From Calycina herbarum (lineage: Eukaryota; Ascomycota; Leotiomycetes; Helotiales; Pezizellaceae), in contig LLEY01000176.1 of assembly GCA_001414485.1 (NCBI GenBank), forward strand, positions 57,048 to 121,047: a DNA stretch of 64,000 nt, given 5' to 3'. Position 1 is the first letter of the stretch. Each line of letters opens with the position of its first letter. The notes under the pieces were generated by a model. That model was not told the DNA's origin. It worked only from the letters and a program-made list of their open reading frames with translations, and did not search any database. This document shows positions 10,975 through 22,587 of the stretch, piece by piece. A program made the position numbers and the translations under genes.

Positions 10975-12551
10975 ATGTCATCCTCAATACAGCCTAGTTC
11001 CTTTGGGGGATATGGCAGAGGAACCGGTATATACGGAAGAATTGATGGCATCGAGTTCGCTGCTAGATGCCCCCCCGATGTCCAGCGAAACACCAGGATT
11101 GTTGCGGTGTGTGGGATTCCGGGTAAAAGCGCGGCTCCAGATAACGACGGATGGTTCTTTTCGGACTTCTTTTTGTTCTGGCAGATGTTTGGCTCTCGGG
11201 GTACGTACAACAATTATCTCTTTCTCATTCTGTTACTTTCGCATCTTATCTTCAGATTTTCTTCTGTCATAGACTAACGCAATGATAGTTGAACTACCAA
11301 ATCAACTCTGGCTTACATGCTGCTCCCCCAAGGATCTTATTCGCAAATATGAGCAGTATGTCCACGGACGGGTAAGTGGTATTGAAGGGGAGCGCAGAGT
11401 TATGATGAACGAGGAAATGTTACCAGAGAATGAGTTCGCGGCGGGCTTTCGGGTTTTCAAGCCAGAGGATCTTCTTGAGAGATTTCTCGCAACTCTCAAA
11501 GAAGAGATCCAAGAAGCTGCTCAAAGGGAGCAGCCGGTACTGGTTCTGATCTTTGGACATGGAGAGGAAAATACATTCCAAATCTTTTTTGGTTGTAATG
11601 TCGACGATAAAACCCAATGGAAATTATCGGACAAGTCGCTCACTTCTGTGTTACGCAAGGAAGTATGAACGACTATGGTCTTGACGTCTTGCTACTCTGG
11701 CGGGTGGGTCATGATCCCAAATAGCAACGAACACTTCGATGACAAGCCTTCGTTCAATCACTCTATTCTTACTGCAGCTGGACCCAGTCAGATGAGTATT
11801 TCCTGGGCAGTAAGCGAAACCGCTGGACGACAAGCTGGTGGTAGCATTTTTGCCACATGTCTTTTGAATTCAATCCTCACGGCCACCGATAGAACAGAGG
11901 AATCGGACAATAAAGGACAACTTGTCAAAGTCAACGAAAAAGGAGCGGACTTCGAATTTACCATGGCTGCTCTCACAAATCAAATCATGACAGAATGCCA
12001 AGCAAGAGATTCAATGTGGGACACACACAATTTCTCTTTCGCCGTCCAAGATGACCTTTGGTCTGCCTCGTGGGGGGGGGAGGACAGGAATCCCTCTCTT
12101 GGATTACAAAAAGATATGGGAGAATTTACCTACGGCACCACTGTTGAAGTGTGTTTATCCACCTAGTAGCTCTCGTGGTGGCAGTATCAGATCAAAAAGC
12201 TCAAAAGCTCTTCACAACATCGTCAAAGTTAAGGCATCTAGATACATGCACTCCAACCCTGGTCCCAACAATGGAGGTCCTAACGTCATGCATCATTCCA
12301 TGTTCCGCAAGTTGATCGAAGGGGAAGAATTTGCTTTTGAGCAGCTCTATGCGCTCAACCAGATTTTAGATCATAGATGCGCTCAAATAGGACTCGCAGA
12401 GCTCTATTGCTATACCCTAGAGATAGGCATCCCGGAAAGCCAACAAACTCGCGCTTTTCAAGAACTAGAATGGCAGCATGCGCAGAAAGGTGTGCGTTTG
12501 GAGAGATTCAAGGAGATTAGACGTTGGGTGATGGAACTTGGAATCTTCGAC

Positions 12552-13922
12552 CTGTTCTATGGTGTTCCGCTATGCGAGGTATTGCGCAAATAGACTAATC
12601 TATTTGGGTAATAAATTCCGGATTGCGCAAACCAATAGATGGGCCAAATCGGGTGTCTAATACCGCGATTTTAATCAAATCCACTTCTTTCAAACTCGTC
12701 CTTATCGCTCCTAACCCCCCTTTTAAAGCTGCCTAATAAAGAATAGTTGACACTTTTTCAAAACTTAGATATAAGATTAGTATAGAGAATAGATACCCGG
12801 CAGTGATATTTAACTTTCTTTATGTTTGCTAAGGTTTTAGAAGTATGTCGGTAGGTGAAAAGTGGGTAAAACAAGGTGGGTCGGTTAAAAAGGGGGAGGT
12901 TGGGGAGGCTAGGAGAACGGCACTTCTCTTTCTCTCTTATCTTACTACTAGGAGTTGTTCTATATAGTTAACTAGATATCTCTTTCTTTTTCTTAAAGAA
13001 CTAAAGTATAACCTTGTATTTCTATCCTATCTTTACCCCTCTTTTTACCCCTCTTTTACTAACTTCTTAGTAGGCCCGAAGAAGAAGAAGTATTAGATGC
13101 TGATGTAGCTCTAGAGACTGAAGCTCTAATACTTTCTGAGATAGAGAAACGAGTTTCCGCAAAGAATAAGCAATCAAGAGAGAGAATGCTAGCAAAAAAC
13201 ACTCTTGGAGCAGCTGAAGTTTTTGTAAAAGGAGCTGTAGTTATACTTCTTGTCCCCTTACAACTTCGGCTAAAGACCGAACCGACTCGTATGTTCTGCT
13301 GAGTTAACGATCATTATCCTGGCGGCTACCAATTAACGTGCGAGCATGGACTTTTAAGTGGGAGATATCAGCACCACGAGCTCAATGGGGAAAATCTCCA
13401 ACCCCCCTAGCGTATACCCCTCTTTACAAGATCTAATGTACAAAAGCAGCCTAAGGTTAAGCTAGGCGTGGCGTGGCAACTGACCAATGGGCGTGGAGCA
13501 CTCTCTAGGATGCAAAGAGCAGGGCGTAAGCGAAAGGGGGCGAGAATAAGTGATGATGAGCCTATTGAAGTGATTATAAGTGATAGAGAGGCTGAAGAGG
13601 CGGAAGAAGTAGCTAGAGTGAAGAGAGTAAAGAAGACAGCACGTGCACCTCCTCAAAAGAAGCTAGCTCAAAAGGGGGGTAAAAAGGGGGGTAGAGGTGG
13701 GGCAAGACCAGGGGCTGGTCGTAAGCCGAAAAAGTAAGCTGGGAATAGCTTCATTTTTGTATTTAGGAGTTCAAATTTACTACATTTTTCTTAGTCTAAT
13801 TCACCAAATGGACTAGTAAAAATAATCGCGGAATTACTTAGTCTATTATCCAAATAGATGGAAATTGCGCAAATAGACGTCTATTTGCGCAATTTCTCGC
13901 ATAGCGGAACACCATAGAACAG
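12552..13922. mobile_element. Small transposon-like insertion bounded by inverted repeats
   Basis: 12552-12595 is repeated in inverted orientation at 13879-13922 with two mismatches. The outer 27 bp (ctgttctatggtgttccgct...) are host coding sequence; the inner 15 bp (attgcgcaaatagac) belong to the element. 13861-13896 is a perfect 36-bp palindrome centred on gacgtc. Further in, atctatttgg motifs on the left match atctatttgg on the right strand. The element splits the caspase-like gene. The superfamily is not determined. Confidence 0.6.
13068..13737 (+). pseudogene. Transposon-derived coding remnant inside the insertion
   Basis: The segment reads as open frames with few breaks. Around 13080-13260 it gives an acidic helical stretch ending in FVKGAVVILLVPLQL. 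At 13310-13370 it gives GGYQLTCEHGLLSGRY, which resembles a motif near the C-terminus of fungal transposon ORFs as I remember them. A basic tail at 13670-13734 ends GGARPGAGRKPKK before TAA. The tail resembles an AT-hook or DNA-binding arm. There is no ATG at the head of the long frame from 13468 (it begins with GTG in the middle of an open stretch), so no intact gene is claimed. Confidence 0.4.
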
Positions 13923-14252
13923 ACCGCCCACTTCCTCAGCAAGGGTGTGGTTATACGAAACCTTTAGCCTATCTTGCTGCTAGGTTAGCGGAGAGTTCGT
14001 TGTCATTTGAGGAGATTCGCAAAAAGTTGGAGAACCTTCAACAAAGTATGTATTCCTTTTGCTAAGTAGAGAGGTTGTCTAATTCATGTTCTAGTCAAAC
14101 TACAAGACGCACAATGCGTAGCTCGCTCCTCTCTAGGTGTGGAGATTCTCAGGAAGGCTGAAATTAAGAGTACAAGAGGACGATTGTACAACACAGTCGG
14201 AAAGTTAAAGTCAAGATTGCGCTCTCTTTCACCCCAGAAGAAAACCACTTGA

Positions 14253-15205
14253 ATGGTTGGTGGTAGTAGCTAGCAAGGGGCGAGATAATTACGCGAGATT
14301 CAAAAACGGCTTTGATTTTATGTAATCTAATCAAATAGCTTAATTTAGCACTTCTATTGAAATTAGGAGTTGATAAAGCTTCACACAAGTAAGCCAATTA
14401 ATTTCAATTTCCTTAATTACCTCTTAAAAACCGTGAAAAAATAAGAAAACCCCCAAGCAAACACAAGAAGACCCAGCCACTTTCAAACATTTCCCCTGTG
14501 GTTGGTTTGACCGTTGTAAAGCACGTTTTCTTCGGATGAATCTTCCAAGAATCTTACGAGCCAAGAAGCGGGGTGAAAGCAATTCATCTATGTTGTGTAA
14601 CATGAATCGCATGATAAAAAAAGGCTAATTCACGAGAGGCTCAATTGAGTGGGTTGGATAAAATGAAGCCAGAATCCAAGGACACGCACAAAACGTTCTC
14701 CGAAAAGCTGCAGCATAATCATCAGATGTCAGCCCTGAGAAAAGGGTTTTTACTTACGCGAGTCTGTGTGGTTCTTTAATGACATAGGCTGGGATGAAGA
14801 TAGTTCCTTCAATATCTTCACTTTAGGAAATCAATAGATGCACGGCGTCGGAATCTAAGTCAGTAAGATGGGAAATTTGAACAATGATTGAGCTTGTGTA
14901 GTATTGTCTGCAGATGTTCTCGCATTGGAGTTTTCCGCGCTGCCTTGGCCGTGAGAATGGAAATTATATAGAGGGAGTTTAAATTAAAGAGCCCTGCCAT
15001 TTCAGCCTTGAGATTCATATCTCTGGGATTTCTCATATTCGAGCTATCCAAATACTTGCTGCATGCTCGCTTATTAGAAAAAGCATATTTCCTCATCATC
15101 TGCTCATAAACCCTTACTTCCTTTCAATACGTCTGCAGCACCTACGTAAGTCACCCGCTCCACCAATAATCTTTCATATGCTAATTCCTCAACAGTGAAA
15201 AGAAA
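14253..15205. other. Intergenic region
   Basis: No gene is supported; the open frames here lack splice context. A possible upstream exon boundary of the lectin-like gene (gtaagt at 15144, acceptor at 15194) lies just before its ATG, so the true start could be slightly upstream. Confidence 0.4.
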
Positions 15206-16666
15206 ATGGGTACCGTCATCAAAAATGCAGCAATTGCTGCTATAAGTTTGACAGTCAACCAAATCAGCCTCTTCCAACTCTCCAGTTCCAACAGCTTGTT
15301 GCACAACTCCTGGGGTGGTTCCTCATGGGGAGGTTGGAATTCTCTTGGTGGAACTTTCAACTATGTTCCCGCCGTGGCGAAATATGGCTCAAGTGGCTAT
15401 CATGTTGTGGGCACTGGCAGTGATAATAGGGCATAGTAGGTTATATCTTGCTGCAACCTCTCTGTTTCCCAGAAACACTTTTCGGTTCCAAAGAATTAAA
15501 CTAACTCAAAATTCAAACACACAGCTACAGATCCTATGACGGAAGTGGCTGGAGCCCATGGCAAAACCACGGAGGAACATTTGCCAGCCCAATTTGCTCC
15601 GTTTCTTACGGCACCAACTCTCTTGACTACTATGGCACTGGAACAGACACTGGTGCTTGGAGCAAAACGTATAACGGAAACAGCTGGAGTGGATGGAACA
15701 GCATCGGAGGAACATTTTCGTCCTCTGTTTCAGTTGTTTCCGTGACTTCAACTCGATTTGACATCTTTGGAGTTGGAGCTGATAGACAGGTCTGGCAACG
15801 ATCTAAAACGGGCTCTGGTTGGGGTGGGTGGCAGAGTCATGCGTCAGTTTATTTCCATTCTCATTTTCACTCTTTCCCTCGTTTTCTTTCATCAAGAAAG
15901 CTCTCGAAACTCAACTGGCTGACATTCTCGCCAGAGGGAACTTCATAAGCGAAGTCACTGTCATTTCCATTTCCATCACAATTATCGACATCTTCGTCAT
16001 TGGAAATGATTACGCCATGTACCACAAGAAATACGATGGTTCCGGCTGGGGATCATGGGAAAATCTTGGAGGTTCGTGGACTAGCAAACCCACTGCTGTG
16101 TACTGGGGCTCTGGTCGTTACGACATTTTCGCAATTGGGAATGACAACGGAATGTAAGTCCCCCAACTTCTAGTTCCACAGTAGAAACCCGAGACCATTC
16201 AGCGTTCACGCTACTTCCACGATCAAGATCAATGAAATAGACTTAGGCTGATTCGTTCGCAGGTATCACAAAACGTGGACCTCGTCAGGTGGTTGGTCTT
16301 CGGGCTGGAATTCTATGGTAAGTATCCTGTTTTCAATCTTTCTTCCATCCTGTGCTCACTTATCGACAGGGCGGTAATTTCATATCGGCCCCGACTGCCG
16401 TCTCCTGGGGACCGAATCACATGGTTTGCTACGGTGGGTATTCTCCGAGTTATCATTCCCTTTTCAGGTTGTTCAGGAGGACTGAGAGACCATTTCCTCC
16501 TCAGACAGATTTGCTTCCTCCCCACTACCATGTTACTTCCTTGAACATACTTCTAGAAATGGCAATACTGACTCCGAGGTTTTCCGTAGGCAAACAAAGT
16601 GGCGGAATCTATGGCAAAACATGGGGTGGATCTACATGGTCCAGTTCCTGGGAGGGACCATTTTAG
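15206..16666 (+). CDS. Beta-propeller lectin-like protein (PLL/DUF346-type repeats)
   Basis: Six exons keep one frame: 15206-15435, 15525-15842, 15935-16153, 16263-16317, 16370-16433 and 16557-16666 (331 aa). The protein is a series of about 50-residue blades of the form W-GW-sLGG-f-s-p...d-F-iG-D...y-k. Examples are SSWGGWNSLGGTF, GWSPWQNHGGTF, SWSGWNSIGGTF and GWGSWENLGGSW, each followed by a DIF-iGxD strand. This is the pattern of PLL-like/fucose-binding propellers in bacteria and fungi. No signal peptide is evident at this start. The last blade is odd: in the predicted frame it reads MAILTPRFS, whereas another frame gives GNTDSEVFRR, closer to the blade pattern. The 3' end is probably frameshifted. 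It converges on the GH5 gene. Confidence 0.65.
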
Positions 16667-16884
16667 GTTCTCATCAGTGATGATTTGCAGCTTGATGGAT
16701 TCCATATGTTCTCGGTATCAAATGTGTGAGTGTGATGCGTCGAGAATGATTCGGAGTCTCTTTGGAAATCAGTTCGACCGTTTTGAAATTTGGAAAAGAA
16801 GCGCTACGCTCGTTGAATAATGATGACGGCGTGTTTTGTTGATAATAATAAAAAATCGCTTCGCTCGCTCTAATCATAATATTC

Positions 16885-18184
16885 TTACATGATACTACTC
16901 CAATCCTGCACTGCTGGCTTCGAATTCGCAGCACCAATGAGACTTTTGAAATCCGCTCTCTTGCTCGTGACACCCACCTCAAACGCATCCTTAGGGGTAC
17001 TCGACAATCCACTGTGACAACATTCTCCATTGCAACTCTCATCAATAGATTTTCCGGGAATGATTTGCCAGTAAAGCTATATCTAGTTAGCACATTACTC
17101 AAAATAAAGTAAGTTAATAGGGTCAAACATACCCAAGGAACACCGGCATCGGTAAAGACAGCTGCCTGTTTAGCAACAGAATCATACGACGAATCGCTCC
17201 CCACTCCCCACTCCTCCACGAAAACCAACTTCCCCTTTTTCCCAGCCTGGTCCGAAAGCTCGGGAACATAAGGCGACCATTGGGACGCCTTTGTCATGTA
17301 TCCATGAAGGGCAATCATATCAACAGCTTGACAATTAAGCGCCTTGTCAATAATATTATACTCATGACCATAATACTCCGAGCCTCCCAGACCACCAGTA
17401 GTGATTTTCACAGTCTAGAATCCAACGTCAGCCAGTATATCATGAAGATGAAAGCATTTGACTTACCGAATTCCCCAAAACCTTTCGCATAGAAGTGGCA
17501 CGTCCACAAACCCAATCATCCGGATCATTGTTTGCCAGTTTTTCCTTGGACGCAATCATAGGTTCATTTTGAATATCGAACGCGAGAATCACATCCTCGA
17601 GATCTTTCCATGCTTTTCCTCCGAACGCTTTACTTTTGTAATTCAAAATGCTGGCGAGTCGGTTGTCGTATTGTTGCTTCGCGTTTCCACTGCTGTAGAA
17701 ATTGTCTGAGGATTTGTACGTTGAGCCGTAGACATCGATTCCATTGTACCCCTTGTCTGAGCCCGACGGCGGGAGGAGGTTTGCGTCGTGTGGAGAGATG
17801 ATGGCCTTGATACCAGCGTCATGGAGCTGTTTAAGAACGTTGTCTATAGCGTCGAGGGTTCCTGGGACGTAAGTTCCGATTGTGGTTTCGTATTGGGGAA
17901 CGTAATGAGTTTTCGAGGACTTCGCGCAGCCATCTGAAGTACCAGTGACTGTTGGGTGTTAGAATTGCGCATAAATAAAATCAAAAGTACTCACCCCACA
18001 GCCTGATGACCTTCGTTCCAAACCCTTTGAGTGCGTTGATATATGAAGTCTGTTCTTCAGCTGAGAGGCCATGAATGTAGTAATTATTCGTTCCAGCCCA
18101 AGACGTGGACCCCCTTCTCTCTATCACAGATGCGTTTAGACACAGACTACCAAGGCCAAGAACGAGGCTGAGAGATAACTTCAT
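16885..18184 (-). CDS. Secreted GH5 glycoside hydrolase, endo-beta-1,4-mannanase-like
   Basis: Four exons on the minus strand: 18184-17995, 17948-17467, 17414-17133 and 17076-16885 (381 aa). The start is set at 18184 because MKLSLSLVLGLGSLCLNAS is a clear signal peptide; an ATG 42 bp upstream would bury it. The mature start TSWAGTNNYYIHGLS, then IRLWVTG, match the fungal GH5 mannanase group. The acid/base glutamate is in FDIQNEP and the nucleophile glutamate in LVFVEEWGVG. Both are intact, as is HGYM between them. The C-terminus VPWLYWQIIPG is regular for the fold, and there is no carbohydrate-binding module. The enzyme is predicted to cut beta-mannan (or a related beta-1,4 glycan) in plant cell walls outside the cell. 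The exact GH5 subfamily cannot be assigned from motifs alone. Confidence 0.85.
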
Positions 18185-19257
18185 AGCGAAAGAATGTTTA
18201 TTGGCTTCGCAACTGAATTGGTTCAAAAGATATTGAAACGTAAGGATGGAGTAAAAGTTTAATTCTTAAAGTTCAGGGCACTTACTTACTTATACTTTAT
18301 CTGGTGACAGTAGAAGTGACCTCAGGATCTTCATAATACATGCTTCCAAAAGAAGGAAGGATTCAGAAGGTTTCCATCTGACATCTTTAATTTCCAACGT
18401 GCAACCGGTGATCCTTCGGGAATGAATACGAGGAACCCTCTTCAGCCGCACCGGTGAGCCTCAAATACAGCCCTATTAAAAACAAGCTTAATGTGAGGTG
18501 ACGTTACTAAATGGAGATGGAACTGTTTCAAGGCAGGGGAGCGAAATACGAGAGCGAGGAATGGGGTAAACTCATCTTGAATCTTGGAGCCGCAGGCTAG
18601 AAAGTCAAGCCATTTCCCAAGCTCACCTGCAGTCAGCCCCATCGTCTAATCCTCTTCACTGCGATAGTCAGGCAAAGGGGCTGTGAAAAACCTCAGGTTC
18701 GTACCTGCGTACCTTAACTATGTAGGACAATTTAAAGAATACCAGTAGACTAACTCGAGCGACATGTGCTACCGGGAAGCGGTACGACTTGCAGTAACTA
18801 TGACTCAAAATAGGTACGGAGGAGCAGAAAACCAATGCCAAATGACGGAAAGGAAAAGCAGATAACATATGCAATACGACAGCAACTCACTCATGAATGC
18901 ATTCCAGCATATAGAAACACTCTCAATGGGAGTGAATATAGAGTCCGTACTAGTATGGTTGAAAGTCGCATGTCCAAAATCATACATCACCGATGTGAAA
19001 TAAGCACATCTAAAGATGGCCTGATCTTCTTAAACCGAAGTAGCTAGCAGTAGGAAAGTTGAAGGATGAAAATGAATGAGAACGAAAACGAGGCTGGCGT
19101 CCACATAGAGCGATAGCCCCCAAGCCTGACAGCTGGATTATCTCGCCGAGGCTCTATTGAAGGACATCCATTCCCACTTCACTTCTAAATCTCCACGGGA
19201 GATGAAAAAGGGGCTTCGCTGTAAAATTCAATTCAGTTTCGAGAAACAGAGACACCT
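18185..19257. other. Intergenic region between GH5 and Dsc2 genes
   Basis: About 1 kb without a supportable gene. The first 150 bp are the GH5 promoter. Short open frames lack splice sites and family features. Confidence 0.5.
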
Positions 19258-20137
19258 CTATACAGACCCTCGAAATTGATCCAAGAATTGTCGTCCCAAA
19301 GGTCTCCTTCTCCCCTCCCCTCCCGCCTGTCTCCCATCCGACCCTGAAGCCGCACCACTAGCATTTTCACTTTCCAACCGTCTCCTCAAAACCTCGAAAT
19401 CTTCCTCCCTCTTCCTCGTCTGGATCCCCACCATCCACCCGGGAATTCGCCATCCCATCAAGGAATTGGGCAGGACTTCGTTCCTCCACGAGTAGCCCAC
19501 CACCCAGCCTACCGCTGCACAAAGTAGAGATCCTGGGAACTGTGATAATGCTAATTGGGTCGCAGGGAGGTAGGTGTAGGATTTGTCGGAGAATGTTAAA
19601 CCTACGAATGGCTCGTTGGTGGGGGGTGCGGAGGAGGCGGCGATTCGGTATTTGTAGATGTGAGGAATCATGGCATGGAATTGTGCTAGGATGGCGAAGA
19701 TGAGGGGTGTTGGCCCTGCGGGTAGGTAGTTTAATTTGTTGAAGGAGAGGGGGCGGAGGACGAGGGCTAGGAGGAGGGGTGGGACTATTGCTGTGAGGCA
19801 ATAGCTGAGAATTATAAAGGACTGGTACTATGTTAGAGATGTCCAATGAAGAAAGAAATTAGGGAGCTCCTACAGCGTATTTCCTTGAACCCCAGACCCT
19901 TTCTATCACTCGCATATTATATAGCGTCATGGCCGCAAAGAGAACTTCGGTTGAGTTCGTGTAACAGAGCTGGTAGGTAAGAATCCGCCATAATTGGTGG
20001 TATTGCCGCAAGTGAGGGTCCACCTGGATATAAAAGTAGTGTTTGGCATCTAGAACACTGGCGAGGATCGAGGCTGCTACAATGCCATATGTAAAGCTGC
20101 GAGATACAGGCGCTCCTGCGAAGCCGGAAGAAAGCAT
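19258..20137 (-). CDS. dsc2: Rhomboid-like pseudoprotease, Dsc E3 ligase subunit 2 / UBAC2 family
   Basis: Two exons: 20137-19874 and 19821-19258 (275 aa), intron gtagga...ccag. The N-terminus MLSSGFAGAPVSRSFTYGI, then a helix, then the segment with HLRQYHQLWRILTYQLCYTN and a L-Y-N-MRVIERVWGSRKYA loop, are typical of the rhomboid/derlin-like fold of Dsc2 and UBAC2. Several further helices follow, then a basic, disordered tail with KREEDFEVLRRRLES and a short RRPLGRQFLDQF end. The rhomboid Ser/His catalytic pair is not seen. In fission yeast and Aspergillus the Dsc complex is a Golgi ubiquitin ligase needed for cleavage of the sterol regulator SREBP and hypoxia growth. The UBA domain of other members is not evident. 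It shares a 620-bp divergent promoter with the prenyltransferase gene. Confidence 0.7.
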
Positions 20138-20761
20138 CGCGACTTGGTGGGGTGAAATTGGGTTGTGGTGATGATAACGTGCGGGGTTTCGTCTTTCAAT
20201 ACTGTCATCGAATCATGTCTTAGGCTTGTTTGGGGTGAATCGCGCTGGAGATTGGGAGTAGATGGTGATGCCACCGTGGTGTCTGTTGTTGTAAAGGCCA
20301 GTTGTTGTCTTGGTCATCTCAGCCTTCTCTGGGGCACACTGGCAATCCAGAACGAGGCTCACATTCTCTCCTTGTTCCGGCTTTCTAAGGTAATCTAAGA
20401 AATTATTCTAAAGATTTAGAACCATTTTAAATAAATCCAAATCCAGGTCACCCGGAACCCTCCAATTTTCCCCTTGTAGCTATTTACAAGTACTAACTCA
20501 ATTGTTGACCATCGCGAGCGAGGCTCGGAATTTCAGTGCAGGGTTCCTGTTGCCGCGCACCTTGCCTTGCGATGCGAGCTCAGCCCAGCTGTCCAGAGTG
20601 AACTTCAATATTTCCTACATTACTCTCTCTAGAGTCTCACAACACATTCATTTCATAAATTCGACGTCCATCTACTCATATACAGCTTCCCCAAAGCTTG
20701 CCTCTTTTTGCGCATCTCCAATCATACCACCAGCTCGAGAGCAACACCAAAAATCCCCAAA
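20138..20761. promoter_or_regulatory. Divergent promoter of dsc2 and the cis-prenyltransferase gene
   Basis: 624 bp lie between two outward-facing start codons. Both genes act at the endomembrane system, so shared control is conceivable but not shown. No recognisable operator was found. Confidence 0.5.
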
Positions 20762-21910
20762 ATGTCGTCGATGCACCTCTCACAACTCCGGAAATGGATG
20801 CTGGAATCGCCACCTGTCGAATGGGGTTTACAGAGGTTGCGACAGCTTCTCATCGGGGCTCTAAGGCAAGGTCGCATACCAAAACATGTTGCCTTTGTGA
20901 TGGATGGGAATCGAAGATTTGCTAGAAGCCACCAGATAGAAACTGTAGAAGGGCACAACTTGGGATTCGAAGCTTTGGCAAGGGTGCGTAATACTTGTCT
21001 TCTTCACAGGGCATTTATGCTAACCAAATAAACTTAGATATTGGAAATATGCTACAAGTCGGGAGTCAAGGTAGTAACCGTCTACGCCTTTAGTATCGAG
21101 AATTTCAAACGATCCAAATACGAGGTGGACGCTTTGATGGACATGGCAAAAATCAAACTTAATCAGTTATCTCAGCATGGCCAATTGCTCGAGAGATACG
21201 GTGCCTGCATACGAGTTTTGGGGCAAAGGGAATTGGTTAAGCCAGATGTATTAGAGGCGGTCGACAAGGCCGTGGAGTTGACGAAAAACAACGGAGAGTA
21301 AGTTACACTTTAACACATTGAAAAGACCGTCCTCTAACTTGATGACAGTTGTTTTTTGAATATTTGCTTTCCATACACTTCCCGGGAAGAGATTACTACG
21401 GCCATCAAAACCACTGTGGAAGACTACTCCAAACCAATGTCTACCCAAGCACGACCATTCTCTCAAACAAGCATCTCACAAAAGATCCAATCAAGAAATC
21501 TGAGCACTTCTCCTCTTCGTTCAGGTTCTCCCACACCTTCAAATACTTCGGATGTCGATGATTCAGTATCATCCACAACCACCTTGAATCTAGAATCACC
21601 GAGTGGGGGACGAGAAGGATCGATTTATCCTGACCCAGAAACTATCACTTCCGAAACCATTGAGGATCACCTACTCACCGCTGGGGATCCCCCTCTGGAT
21701 TTACTGGTACGGACCAGTGGTGTCAAGAGACTGAGTGATTTCATGCTTTGGCAGTGTCACGAAGGGACAGAGCTGGTGTTCCTGGATTGCTTATGGCCGG
21801 ATTTTGATATATGGCAGTTTTTGCCAGTGCTTCTGGAGTGGCAGTGGAAACAGAAATATATCGAAGAGAAAGATGCTGTGATGGTATTGAACAAGTCCAA
21901 GGTTCGATAG
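20762..21910 (+). CDS. rer2: Cis-prenyltransferase (dehydrodolichyl diphosphate synthase)
   Basis: Three exons: 20762-20983, 21038-21297 and 21349-21910 (347 aa). The conserved cis-prenyltransferase regions are in order: HVAFVMDGNRRFAR (the aspartate binds the allylic diphosphate), VTVYAFSIENFKRS, FPYTSREE, DLLVRTSGVKRLSDF, and WPDFDIWQFLPVLLEWQ. The enzyme adds isopentenyl units to make the long-chain precursor of dolichol for N-glycosylation at the ER. A serine-rich insert of about 70 residues (around 190-260) separates the SREE and RTSG regions; fungal members vary most here. The start is the first ATG, directly after an A-rich context (aaaatgtcg). Rer2 versus Srt1 paralogy cannot be decided from the sequence. 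All catalytic motifs are intact. Confidence 0.9.
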
Positions 21911-22587
21911 ATAATGACTTTACTCCTAAGAAAGCATACCCTGGGAATGGGAGGGACTTTTGATTAGATTTCCTGCGGCGAGTTTGTATGACCTAGGGAG
22001 TTTTAGAAGTTTTGGGACCTCGGCGTTTGATTTTCGACCTAGCTCATGTGGACTCACTCATAGCTAGCTACTTGTAGAGTGCAGTGAGTTGAACTCAGAC
22101 GATTCACGGGGCATTCGGCCAGGTAACTTGCGAGATCAAGATGAATACAATCACTGCCCCTTGAGTAAAAAAGAAGGGTTAATATAATTCTACCTTCCGA
22201 AGAAGCTATTGACTAAATATCACGTGCAGCGATAAGCCACCCGGGCACTTTTGCACTTTTGCACCTGGATCAAACCGACGAACCCCCGTCACTTGTCCCA
22301 TGACGGAAATCTACTCTCGCAGTCCTAATCTGGGGTCAGCCAGCACCATAGCCAGCATCTTTCACTTGCTCACAGCAAAGCTTCCCACAACATTTCTATG
22401 CCCAGATTCGGCCCCCTACAACACCGCACGACGACCCTCAATGGAATTCAGAGGATAGTCCACACACCCTGACCCATTTCGTCCCACAGCATACTTTGTG
22501 CCGTGCGCGTTTCCCCCGAATTCCCCCTCAACGCCTGCCACGGTCGACAACACCACAGCTTGACACGACACGACACGACACGATACC
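21911..22587. other. Intergenic region with a (ACACG)n microsatellite before the ING gene
   Basis: The region contains the prenyltransferase 3' end and the ING gene promoter. 22563-22582 is four tandem acacg units, ending 5 bp before the ATG at 22588. No other structure is evident. Confidence 0.6.

Larger units (their letters stand above)
10975..14252 (+). pseudogene. Caspase-like cysteine peptidase-fold gene, broken by a stop, a frameshift and an insertion
   Basis: Exon 1 is 10975-11200, and exon 2 starts at 11289. The protein has VLIFGHGEE (putative catalytic His) and LTSCYSGGW (putative catalytic Cys), the His-Gly/Cys arrangement of caspase/C13-type folds. An in-frame TGA at 11666-11668 separates the two motifs. 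After DDLWSASW a run of nine G (12072-12080) shifts the frame; the following frame stays open to 12593 with a family-like helical region. At 12578 the coding sequence meets an insertion (about 12579-13922). Coding sequence resumes at 13923 (GCGYTKPLAYLAARLAESS), has an intron at 14046-14106, and ends at 14250-14252 with KSRLRSLSPQKKTT. All splice sites still look good, so decay is recent. gtatga at the TGA could act as a donor, but splicing there would remove the Cys motif. Confidence 0.65.

Noticed and set aside
16674..17411. 245-codon minus-strand frame
   Set aside because: The first part is GH5 exon 3; the remainder is read-through of intron and exon 4 in the wrong frame.
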